Positions 1 to 5,975 of a stretch of DNA of 6,841 nucleotides are shown piece after piece. The DNA comes from an uncultured Planctomycetaceae bacterium (GTDB lineage: Bacteria > Planctomycetota > Planctomycetia > Pirellulales > UBA1268). The notes beneath the pieces were generated by a model. The model ran no database searches. It saw only the letters and a program-made list of their open reading frames with translations, and was not told the origin of the DNA. Where the stretch lies: assembly GCA_903958265.1 (NCBI GenBank), contig CAJBSQ010000101.1, positions 1 to 6,841 of the forward strand. The letters are read 5' to 3'. Position 1 is the stretch's first letter; every line of letters starts with the position of its first letter. Both the position numbers and the translations under genes were made by a program.

Positions 1-2
1 AC

Positions 3-359
3 GAGATCGGTCGGTACCGCACTGCCGAGCCGGTGGCCGACGGCCCGCGGGCGATCGACGCCTCGGGCTCCTACCGGCCCCGCGAGGGCCCGCCGGCGAC
101 GTTCCACGGCGGCCGCGAGCTCGGCGCCTACGTGGCCGGCAGCCGCGATGCCCAGGAGGCCTTCGTGCAGGCGGTGTTTCATGCCCTCGTGAAGCAGCCC
201 GTGCGGGCCTGGGGCGGCGACACCCTCGAAGGCCTGCGGCGGTCATTCGCGGCATCGGGATTCGAGATCCGCCGGCTGCTCGTCGATATCATGGTGGTGG
301 CGGCGATGCCGCCACGACACGACGTCGCCTCCCTCCCCGCCCCGGAGCGCTCCCCATGA
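3..359 (+). CDS. DUF1592/DUF1588/DUF1585 family protein, C-terminal part (5' truncated)
   Basis: The reading frame is open from the window edge (first full codon at position 3), so this is the last ~118 residues of a larger protein. An internal GTG at 33 is not a credible start, because the conserved sequence begins upstream of it (EIGRYRTAEP). The stretch reading IGRYR, then IDASG, a Phe-rich spacer and a GRELGAYVAGS segment matches the end of DUF1588. The segment from AFVQAVFHALVKQPVRAW through GFEIRRLLVDIMVVAA matches DUF1585, the usual C-terminal domain of these planctomycete proteins. Full-length members are large, exported, often carry an N-terminal cytochrome c-like (PSCyt) domain, and have no firmly established biochemical role. 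The stop overlaps the DUF1552 start (ATGA at 356-359), implying translational coupling. The family call is fairly safe; the N-terminal architecture is unseen. Confidence 0.82.
   Translation, partial: EIGRYRTAEPVADGPRAIDASGSYRPREGPPATFHGGRELGAYVAGSRDAQEAFVQAVFHALVKQPVRAWGGDTLEGLRRSFAASGFEIRRLLVDIMVVAAMPPRHDVASLPAPERSP
344..347 (+). promoter_or_regulatory. Ribosome binding site (GGAG) for the DUF1552 gene
   Basis: GGAG lies 8 nt upstream of the ATG at 356, inside the 3' end of the preceding gene. The spacing favours the ATG at 356 over the second in-frame ATG at 371. Confidence 0.5.
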
Positions 360-1684
360 TCGTGCCCGGCATGATCCCGCGCCGCGACCTGCTGCGGCGG
401 CTCGGCATTGGCTCCGCGGTGCTGCCCTTCCTGGGCAACCTCCCGAGCCTCGCCGCCTCGGCGCCGGCCGCGAGGCAGCGGCTCGTGGTCGTGTTCAGCC
501 CCGATGGCGTCGTGAAGCAAAACTTCTGGCCGTCCGAGCCGGGTAGCTTCGCTGATCGCGACCTGCCGCCGATCCTCGGGCCCTTCGCCCCCTTCAAAGA
601 CCGCCTCCTCACACTCAAGGGCATCGACAACAACGTGCTGGGGGACGGCGACGGCCACATGCGCGGAATGGGCTGCCTGCTCACGGGCATCGAGCTGTTC
701 CCCGGCAACATCCAGGGGGGCAGCGACACGCCAGCCGGCTGGGCGAGCGGGATCTCGATCGACCAGGAGATCCGCAACCATCTCCAGGCGTTCCCGGCCA
801 CGGAGACCCGCTTCGGCTCGCTCGAGTTCGGCGTCCTCGTGCCCCACAAGGCCGACACCTGGACGCGGATGGTCTACGCGGGGCCCAACAAGCCCGTCGC
901 CCCGATCGACGACCCATACCAGATGTTTGCCAAGCTCTACGGGAGCATGAAAGACCGCGAGAGCGTGCGGAGCGTGCTCGACGAGGTCCGCGAGGATCTG
1001 GCCCGGATCACCGCCACGCTCCCGGCCGAAGACCGGCGCATCCTCGAGGAGCACGCGACGCTCGTCCGCAGCCTGGAGCGAAACCTCGCCGACCAGCGTG
1101 CCGCCGTGGCCCACCCCGTGCCGGTGCTCGAGCAGGGCGTCGTCGAACAGAACGACCAGATGCCGCGGATCAGCCGGATGCAGATCGAACTACTCGTGTC
1201 GGCACTGGCCGCCGACTTCACCCGGATCGCCACGCTGCAATACACCAACTCCGTTGGCCAGCCTCACATGAAGTGGCTGGGCGTCGACGAGGGCCAGCAC
1301 GAACTCTCCCACGAGCCCAACTCCAACGCGGCGGCGCAGGAGAAGCTGACGAAGATCAACACGTGGTACGCCGAAGAGATCGCCCACCTGGCGAAGCGGC
1401 TCGCCGACACGCCCGAGCCGGGCGGCGACGGCTCGCTCCTCGACCACACGACCATCCTCTGGACCAACGAGCTCGGCGAGGGCAACTCGCACTCCCGCGA
1501 CGACATTCCGTGGGTGCTCATCGGTGGCGGCCTCGGTTTTGCCACGGGCCGCGCGGTGGAGTTTCCGGGCGTGCCGCACAACCGCTTCCTCCTCGCGCTC
1601 GCCCACGCCATGGGGCACACGGGCCTCGTGCGGTTCGGCAACCCCGACCATTGCGGTGAGGGCCCGCTCACGGGCCTTGCCTGA
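356..1684 (+). CDS. DUF1552 domain-containing exported protein
   Basis: This 442-residue protein belongs to the DUF1552 family, which is abundant in planctomycetes and usually encoded next to a DUF1592 protein, as here. The N-terminus carries a Tat-like leader: twin arginines in PRRDLLRRLG (residues 8-17), a hydrophobic stretch to about residue 32, and a plausible cleavage site near SLAAS-AP (about 35/36). Family landmarks follow: LVVVFSPDGVVKQNFWP (43-59), HMRGMGCLLTG (101-111), SIDQEI (134-139), a late NELGEGNSHSRDDIPW segment and the closing HNRFLLALAHAMG. Length is normal for the family. The start at 356 overlaps the upstream stop and has an RBS; 371 is an alternative that keeps the whole leader. 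The function is not established; many annotations say only DUF1552. Export to the periplasm or cell surface, together with the DUF1592 partner, is inferred from the leader. Confidence 0.88.
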   Translation: MIVPGMIPRRDLLRRLGIGSAVLPFLGNLPSLAASAPAARQRLVVVFSPDGVVKQNFWPSEPGSFADRDLPPILGPFAPFKDRLLTLKGIDNNVLGDGDGHMRGMGCLLTGIELFPGNIQGGSDTPAGWASGISIDQEIRNHLQAFPATETRFGSLEFGVLVPHKADTWTRMVYAGPNKPVAPIDDPYQMFAKLYGSMKDRESVRSVLDEVREDLARITATLPAEDRRILEEHATLVRSLERNLADQRAAVAHPVPVLEQGVVEQNDQMPRISRMQIELLVSALAADFTRIATLQYTNSVGQPHMKWLGVDEGQHELSHEPNSNAAAQEKLTKINTWYAEEIAHLAKRLADTPEPGGDGSLLDHTTILWTNELGEGNSHSRDDIPWVLIGGGLGFATGRAVEFPGVPHNRFLLALAHAMGHTGLVRFGNPDHCGEGPLTGLA

Positions 1685-1714
1685 CCGGCGGACAGCCATC
1701 ATGCTGCCCGCGGC

Positions 1715-2695
1715 ATGACCGTTCCTCCGCACCCCGCCGACGCCCCAGCCCGAGCCGTGGCGACGATCGCAGCGGCGCGGCGGGTGCTCGTCACCGGGTT
1801 GGTTGGCAGCGATGTCGACACCGCGGTGGCCGCCTGCGACCTGGCCGAGGCGATCGGGGCGGCCATCGATCCAGGCGGACCGGAAACGGCGCGGCTCGCG
1901 GGACCGATCGCAGCCCGCATCGGTAGCGTGACGGCCGCCCACGAAGAGCTCCGCGACCGGGCTGATCTCGTGCTCTTCTGGTTTTGCGATCCGGAGCGGA
2001 TCGAACCCAGGTTCATCACGCGGTTCGTGACCGGAGCCAGGCCCCATTTCCCGTCCGGCGGGCCGCCCTCGCCAGCCGAGCGGCGCACGTTCGCCGTCGG
2101 CCCCGCCGACGTGATGCCCGCCCGCCCGGGGCATCGGCATCTCTGCGTGCCCGAAGTGGCCGCGGTCGACACGGCCCGACTGCTCGAGGCCAGGTGTTTA
2201 TCGCTCCCCGTGGATGATGCGGCCGGCGACCGTACCGCGCAGGAAGCCGCCCTGATCCTCGCCACCGCCGTGGCCGCCGCGAGCTGCGTGGCGCTCGTGA
2301 CCGACTGGTCTGACGACCCGGTCGGGCTCGGCCCATGGAGCACGGCGTCGCTGGTGCGGTCGATCGCACATTCCCGGCCGGCCTTCGCACTGCCGCTCGC
2401 CGATCGTGATGACGTCGCGATGGCCGTCTGTACCTGGCGGTACGGAGCGGCCGGGGCGATCGAAGTCGCCGATCGTCGCGGTGGCCGCTTCCGGCCGGCG
2501 GAGGGAGACGCCGTGCGGCTCATCAGCCGCCACGAGATCGACTGCGTGGTGGTGATCGGCAGCCCGACCGCGGAGGTGGCCCGGGCGATCGAGCGGGCGG
2601 GCACGGGCATCGCCGTCGTCAGGATCGCCGCCGATGCGGCCGACGTGCGGCGCTATCTCGACGCGATCCACGGAGCCGGGGAGACCGGATCATGA
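1715..2695 (+). CDS. fhcB: Formyltransferase/hydrolase complex subunit B (FhcB, FwdB/FmdB-like)
   Basis: This 326-residue protein resembles the bacterial FhcB subunit of the cytoplasmic Fhc(ABCD) complex, which converts formyl-H4MPT-derived formyl groups to formate through a methanofuran-like carrier. It has a molybdopterin-oxidoreductase-like fold: RRVLVTGLVGSDVDTAV (22-38), AEAIGAAID (44-52), ADLVLFWFCDPERIEPRF (83-100, matching the 'ADLVIYWGTNP..SHPRH' region of archaeal FwdB) and the C-terminal IDCVVVIGSP (275-284). As in other bacterial FhcB proteins, the N-terminal Cys-rich Fe-S/metal-pterin region of archaeal FwdB is absent, so a structural role is expected rather than redox catalysis. 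It starts 30 nt after the DUF1552 stop with no clear Shine-Dalgarno sequence; GTG at 1757 is a less likely alternative. The stop overlaps fhcA by ATGA, which strongly supports the pairing. On sequence alone it could be a generic molybdopterin-fold protein, but the fhcA context settles the call. Confidence 0.82.
   Translation: MTVPPHPADAPARAVATIAAARRVLVTGLVGSDVDTAVAACDLAEAIGAAIDPGGPETARLAGPIAARIGSVTAAHEELRDRADLVLFWFCDPERIEPRFITRFVTGARPHFPSGGPPSPAERRTFAVGPADVMPARPGHRHLCVPEVAAVDTARLLEARCLSLPVDDAAGDRTAQEAALILATAVAAASCVALVTDWSDDPVGLGPWSTASLVRSIAHSRPAFALPLADRDDVAMAVCTWRYGAAGAIEVADRRGGRFRPAEGDAVRLISRHEIDCVVVIGSPTAEVARAIERAGTGIAVVRIAADAADVRRYLDAIHGAGETGS
2678..2683 (+). promoter_or_regulatory. Ribosome binding site (GGGGAG) for fhcA
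   Basis: GGGGAG lies 8 nt upstream of the fhcA ATG (2692), inside the fhcB 3' end. It fixes the fhcA start and suggests fhcA can be initiated independently as well as by coupling through the ATGA overlap. Confidence 0.55.
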
Positions 2696-4200
2696 CCCAC
2701 CACACGGTCGACCGGCTCGTGCTCACGCAGGGCACCATCCATGATCCGGCGACCGGCCGCGACGGTGTCGTCGACGACGTCTGGATCGAGGGGGGCACGA
2801 TCGTCGCCCGCCCCGCCGACTCCGCCGGCTTCCGCCGGATCGAGGCCCGCGGGCTGGTGGTGATGCCCGGGGGCGTGGATCTTCACAGCCACGTGGCCGG
2901 ACCCAAGGTGGGCGTCGGCCGGCGGATCGCCCCGCACCTCGCCCGCACTGCCGGCCGGCCGGCGGCGGTTCCCACCATCCATGCCACGGGCGCCGCCTAC
3001 GCCGCCCTCGGCTACACCACCGTGTTTGATGCCGCGATCGCCACGTCGGCGGCCGACATCGCCCACCGCGAACTCGCCGACCTACCGATCCTCGACAAGG
3101 GCATCTACCTGCTCGCAGCCGACGATGCGGCGGTGCTCGCCGCGGCGGCCGACGGCGACGACCGCGGGCTCGAGCGGCTGCTCGCGGGGGCGATCACGGC
3201 CGGCCGCGGATGGACGGTGAAGGTGGCCAATCCTGGTGGGGCCGCCTTCTGGAGGGCGTCACGCGGCGACCATCACGATCTCGATACGGCGATCCCGGGC
3301 CACGAGCTCACGCCCCGTCGGCTCCTCCAGCGGCTCGCCGACGCCGTCGGCATGATCGGCCTGCCGCATCCGCTGCACGTCCACACCGCGAATCTCGGCC
3401 TGCCCGGGAACTGGCGAACGCTCCTGGAGACGATGCGGTCGCTCGAGGGGCGGCGGGCCCACCTCGCCCACGTGCAGTTTCACAGCTACGCCGGCGGCGA
3501 CCTCGACGAGGGCTCGTTCGGCTCGGGCGTGGCCCCGCTCGTCGAGTTTTTCAACGCGCACGAGTCGCTCACGCTCGACGTGGGGCAGGTGCTGTTCGGT
3601 GAAACGGTCGCGATGACGGGCGACTCGGCCGCCGCGGAACACCTCGCCCACACCACCGGCGTGCCGTGGGTCTCGCACGACCTGCACCTCTCCGGCGGCT
3701 GCGGCGTGCTGCCGATCGCCTACCGGGAGAAAAGCCTGATCCATGCCTGGCAGTGGGCGATCGGCCTGGAGTGGTTCCTGACCGTCACGGATCCCTGGCG
3801 GGTGGCCCTCACCACCGACCACCCCAACGGGGCGCACTTCACCGCCTATCCGCACCTGATGGCGCTGCTGGGCGATGCCGCCTTCCGCCGCGAGGCCTTC
3901 GCCCGGATTCATCCCGCTGTTCGGCGGCGGAGCCCGCTGGGGGCTCTCGATCGCGAGTACACCCTGCAGGAACTCTGCATCGTCACCCGCGCCGCCCCCG
4001 CCCGCATCGCGGGCCTCGTTCGCAAGGGCCATCTCGCCCCGGGCGGTGATGCCGACATCACGCTCTACCGGCCCGACCGCGACCTGGCAGCGATGTTCTC
4101 GATGCCGGCCAAGGTCTTCAAGGCGGGCGTGCTCGTCGCGGAAGACGGCCACCTGCGCGCCACTCCGGCGGGCGTCACGCTCCACGCCCGGCCTGGATGA
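2692..4200 (+). CDS. fhcA: Formyltransferase/hydrolase complex subunit A (FhcA, FwdA/FmdA-like amidohydrolase)
   Basis: FhcA is the amidohydrolase-fold subunit that hydrolyses the formyl-carrier to formate in the H4MPT-linked C1 oxidation pathway in the cytoplasm. The 502-residue sequence has the metal-binding landmarks in order: DLHSH (His65, His67), VKVANPGG (Lys177, at the position of the carboxylated metal-bridging lysine of archaeal FwdA), LHVHTANLG (His229/His231), VQFHSY (His264) and TTDHPNG (Asp376, the usual catalytic Asp). The C-terminal GHLAPGGDADITLY (447-459) is the typical end of the composite beta-sandwich of this superfamily. It is somewhat shorter than archaeal FwdA (about 570 residues), but no core motif is missing, so it should be active. 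The ATG overlaps the fhcB stop. The natural partners fhcC and fhcD are not in the window. A dihydroorotase- or hydantoinase-like relative is less likely given the TTDHPNG and VNPGG-like signatures and the fhcB neighbour. Confidence 0.93.
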   Translation: MTHHTVDRLVLTQGTIHDPATGRDGVVDDVWIEGGTIVARPADSAGFRRIEARGLVVMPGGVDLHSHVAGPKVGVGRRIAPHLARTAGRPAAVPTIHATGAAYAALGYTTVFDAAIATSAADIAHRELADLPILDKGIYLLAADDAAVLAAAADGDDRGLERLLAGAITAGRGWTVKVANPGGAAFWRASRGDHHDLDTAIPGHELTPRRLLQRLADAVGMIGLPHPLHVHTANLGLPGNWRTLLETMRSLEGRRAHLAHVQFHSYAGGDLDEGSFGSGVAPLVEFFNAHESLTLDVGQVLFGETVAMTGDSAAAEHLAHTTGVPWVSHDLHLSGGCGVLPIAYREKSLIHAWQWAIGLEWFLTVTDPWRVALTTDHPNGAHFTAYPHLMALLGDAAFRREAFARIHPAVRRRSPLGALDREYTLQELCIVTRAAPARIAGLVRKGHLAPGGDADITLYRPDRDLAAMFSMPAKVFKAGVLVAEDGHLRATPAGVTLHARPG

Positions 4201-4207
4201 CGCGTGC

Positions 4208-5296
4208 TCACGCGAGCTCGTCGAGGACTCGGCCGAACGCTGTCAGCATCGACTCGACCGGGAAGGCAGCTGCCGCCCGCGCCTGGGCCGCGGCACCAAA
4301 CTCCGCCGCCATCTCCGCGTTCTCCAGCAGGGTGAACGCCCGCCTCGGAAACTCGCTCTCCGGCAGGGGCGGCACGATCCATCCCGTCTCACCGCTCACG
4401 ATCAACTGCCGCGCCGCCTCGCTCTCGACGGCCACGGCCGGCACGCCCCGTGCCATCGCATCGAGGATGGCCCCGCCGCATGCCGTTCCCGCTGGCTGCC
4501 AGACGTAGCTCACCTGGCCGAGCAGATCGGCCACGAGTCCGCAGTGCGGCATCACGAACAGCCGCTCGGCCAGTTCCTGCACGCGGGCCCGCCGCCAGAC
4601 CCGCCGCAGCTGCGGGCCGGCGCCGAGGAGCACATGCTGCATTCCCTTGCGAACGACCCCCAGCTGGTCGATTCCCCAGAGCAGCCTCTCGAGCCTCGAC
4701 TCCGCCACCAGCGGCGTCACGCAGAGCGTCCAGGTCGCAGCGGGATCGAGCCCGAGCAAGCGAGCGAGCTCCCCGCGGGAGAGCCCCAGCCCTTGGTCGG
4801 CGACGATGCCGGGAGCGATCGTCGCGATTCGCATCGCCAAAACCCCGAGTCGCTGGCACGACGCAGCCACACCGGGCGACGTCGCGATCACGCGGTCCAT
4901 GCGGCGGAGCGACCAGCCGAGCCGCTCGCCGCGAACCGGCACCGCCACGTGGGCGAGCGCCCGCACGCCTGGCGTCATCAGCCGCACGGCCGCCGCGATC
5001 ACCGCCTGCCGGCGGCCGAACGAGATCACGGCCCCTGCCCGCAGCCTTCGCGCCAGGCCCACCATCCGCACCGCCACACCCATGTCTGCCTGGGGCCGAC
5101 GGCCGAGTCGATGCACGGCAATGCCGGCGGTCGCCAGCCGCTCGGGCAGGGCTCCGCCGGTGGTCGTGCAGGCCACGTGCACGTCGCGGCCGGCGGCGGC
5201 CAGCCCGTGGGCGAGCAGTTCGACCTGCCTGCCGGTGCCGACCGGGTCGAGCCCGTGGGTCGCGATCAGGACCGGCTTGCGGGTTGCTCGCTGCAT
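4208..5296 (-). CDS. GT-B glycosyltransferase, family 4-like, with degenerate donor-site motifs
   Basis: This 362-residue protein has a two-domain GT-B layout. The N-terminal half begins with a beta strand and a glycine loop (IATHGLDPVGTGRQVELLAHGL, residues 11-32) and then the usual RDVHVAC strand. The linker region carries VIATSPGVAASC (136-147) and IAPGIV (160-165). The C-terminal half has HVLLGAGPQL (221-230), GGAILDAMARGVPAVAVES (274-292) and SGETGWIVPP (301-310), all typical of GT4. Donor and acceptor are unknown. Two catalytic signatures deviate: the E-x7-E motif reads T271-x7-D279, and the usual GRL..EK segment reads VTPLVAES (193-200), without the Arg and Lys that contact donor phosphates. 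It may be catalytically altered or inactive. The ATG lies 31 nt inside the hpt 3' end with no obvious Shine-Dalgarno sequence, so coupled translation with hpt is likely. The stop is 7 nt from the convergent fhcA stop. Confidence 0.83.
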   Translation of the reverse strand: MQRATRKPVLIATHGLDPVGTGRQVELLAHGLAAAGRDVHVACTTTGGALPERLATAGIAVHRLGRRPQADMGVAVRMVGLARRLRAGAVISFGRRQAVIAAAVRLMTPGVRALAHVAVPVRGERLGWSLRRMDRVIATSPGVAASCQRLGVLAMRIATIAPGIVADQGLGLSRGELARLLGLDPAATWTLCVTPLVAESRLERLLWGIDQLGVVRKGMQHVLLGAGPQLRRVWRRARVQELAERLFVMPHCGLVADLLGQVSYVWQPAGTACGGAILDAMARGVPAVAVESEAARQLIVSGETGWIVPPLPESEFPRRAFTLLENAEMAAEFGAAAQARAAAAFPVESMLTAFGRVLDELA

Positions 5297-5838
5297 CGTG
5301 TCTGTCCGGCCCGGGCGGCGGCGATGTCGTCGTCATCGAGCGCCGCGAGATGCGGGAGGTGCCGCAGTCCGCCGTCGAAGTCGAGACCATAACCGACCAC
5401 GAACTTGTCGGGAATGTCGAATCCGACGAAGTCGGGCTGGATGTCGACCTCGGCGCGGCCCGTCTTCCGGAGGAGCACCAGCGACCGCACGCTCGCCGCC
5501 CCCCGCCGCCGCAGTTCCTCCAGGAGTGCCTTGAGCGTGTGCCCGGTATCGAAGATGTCGTCCACGAGGAGCACGTCCTGGCCGGTGAGGTCTGGGAGCA
5601 GGTCGAGCCGCATCTCGAGTTTGCCGGGCGACGTCGCGGTGCCGCGATAGCTGCTTGCCCAGACCATGCTCACGCTCACCGGTCCCTCGAGCCGGCGGAT
5701 CAGGTCGGCGACCAGCACGATGCTGCCGGTGAGCACACCCACCACCATCAGCGGCCGCCGGCCGACGTCGCCCTTCACCTGATCCGAGAGCCGGCCGATA
5801 CCGGAGGCCAGTTCGTCTGCGCTGAGAAGGATTTCCAT
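5266..5838 (-). CDS. hpt: Hypoxanthine phosphoribosyltransferase
   Basis: The enzyme joins hypoxanthine (and probably guanine) to PRPP for purine salvage in the cytoplasm. From the ATG at 5838 the protein is 190 residues, close to the family length of about 180. Visible motifs are GVLTGSIVLVADL (34-46), the flexible-loop SSYRGT (62-67), the PRPP-binding loop LLVDDIFDTGHTL (90-102; Asp97 is the likely catalytic base), Lys125 in LLRKTG for purine binding, and PDKFVVGYGLDFDG (143-156) followed by RHLPHLAAL. An in-frame ATG at 5985 would add 49 residues of low-complexity Gly/Ser-rich sequence unlike the family and would run over the divergent gene, so 5838 was chosen; ATG at 5877 is another weaker option. 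A G-rich AGGG lies about 10 nt upstream. The last ~20 residues form an unconserved tail (ARAGQTRCSEQPASRS) that overlaps the glycosyltransferase start. Confidence 0.93.
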   Translation of the reverse strand: MEILLSADELASGIGRLSDQVKGDVGRRPLMVVGVLTGSIVLVADLIRRLEGPVSVSMVWASSYRGTATSPGKLEMRLDLLPDLTGQDVLLVDDIFDTGHTLKALLEELRRRGAASVRSLVLLRKTGRAEVDIQPDFVGFDIPDKFVVGYGLDFDGGLRHLPHLAALDDDDIAAARAGQTRCSEQPASRS

Positions 5839-5910
5839 CGTGTCGCTGCCCTGCCTGAGGCTGTCGGTGCGGTGCATCCACTCCGCGAGGAGCCCACCGC
5901 CGAGACGAGC

Positions 5911-5916
5911 AGGATA
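5911..5916 (-). promoter_or_regulatory. Possible -10 element for the hpt-glycosyltransferase unit
   Basis: On the minus strand this reads TATCCT within GGCTATCCTGC, about 72 nt upstream of the hpt ATG. No convincing -35 box is visible at 17 nt. The call rests on resemblance to a -10 box and its position in the divergent intergenic region, so it is weak. Confidence 0.25.
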
Positions 5917-5931
5917 GCCGCCTGAGGGGCC

Positions 5932-5944
5932 GCTAGAATAGGGG
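5932..5944 (+). promoter_or_regulatory. Probable promoter -10 region (GCTAGAATAGGGG) for the hydrolase gene
   Basis: TAGAAT at 5934-5939 matches five of six bases of the bacterial TATAAT box and is one of the few AT-rich spots in this GC-rich window. It lies 36 nt before the ATG at 5976, giving an expected leader of about 30 nt. No good TTGACA-like -35 box is seen upstream. This and the hpt promoter candidate share the 137-nt divergent region 5839-5975. Confidence 0.42.
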
Positions 5945-5975
5945 CTGGTTTCACCCCGCCCGCCCGCTCCGGCCC

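Noticed and set aside
179..1114. Minus-strand open frame (311 codons) opposite the DUF1592 end and the DUF1552 gene
   Set aside because: Shadow of the clearly coding DUF1552 frame; no domain, no RBS.
1190..2140. Minus-strand open frame (316 codons) spanning the DUF1552-fhcB junction
   Set aside because: It covers two genes in antisense, with Gly/Arg/Val-rich composition and no motif.
3875..5392. Long plus-strand open frame (505 codons) antisense to the glycosyltransferase and hpt genes
   Set aside because: It begins inside fhcA, is Arg/Pro/His-rich low-complexity sequence with no recognisable domain, and lies opposite two well-supported genes; long shadow frames are expected at this GC content.
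4450..5925. Second long plus-strand open frame (491 codons) over the same region
   Set aside because: Composition is Arg/Ala/Pro-rich noise in the first half and it is the complement of hpt in the second; no family resemblance.
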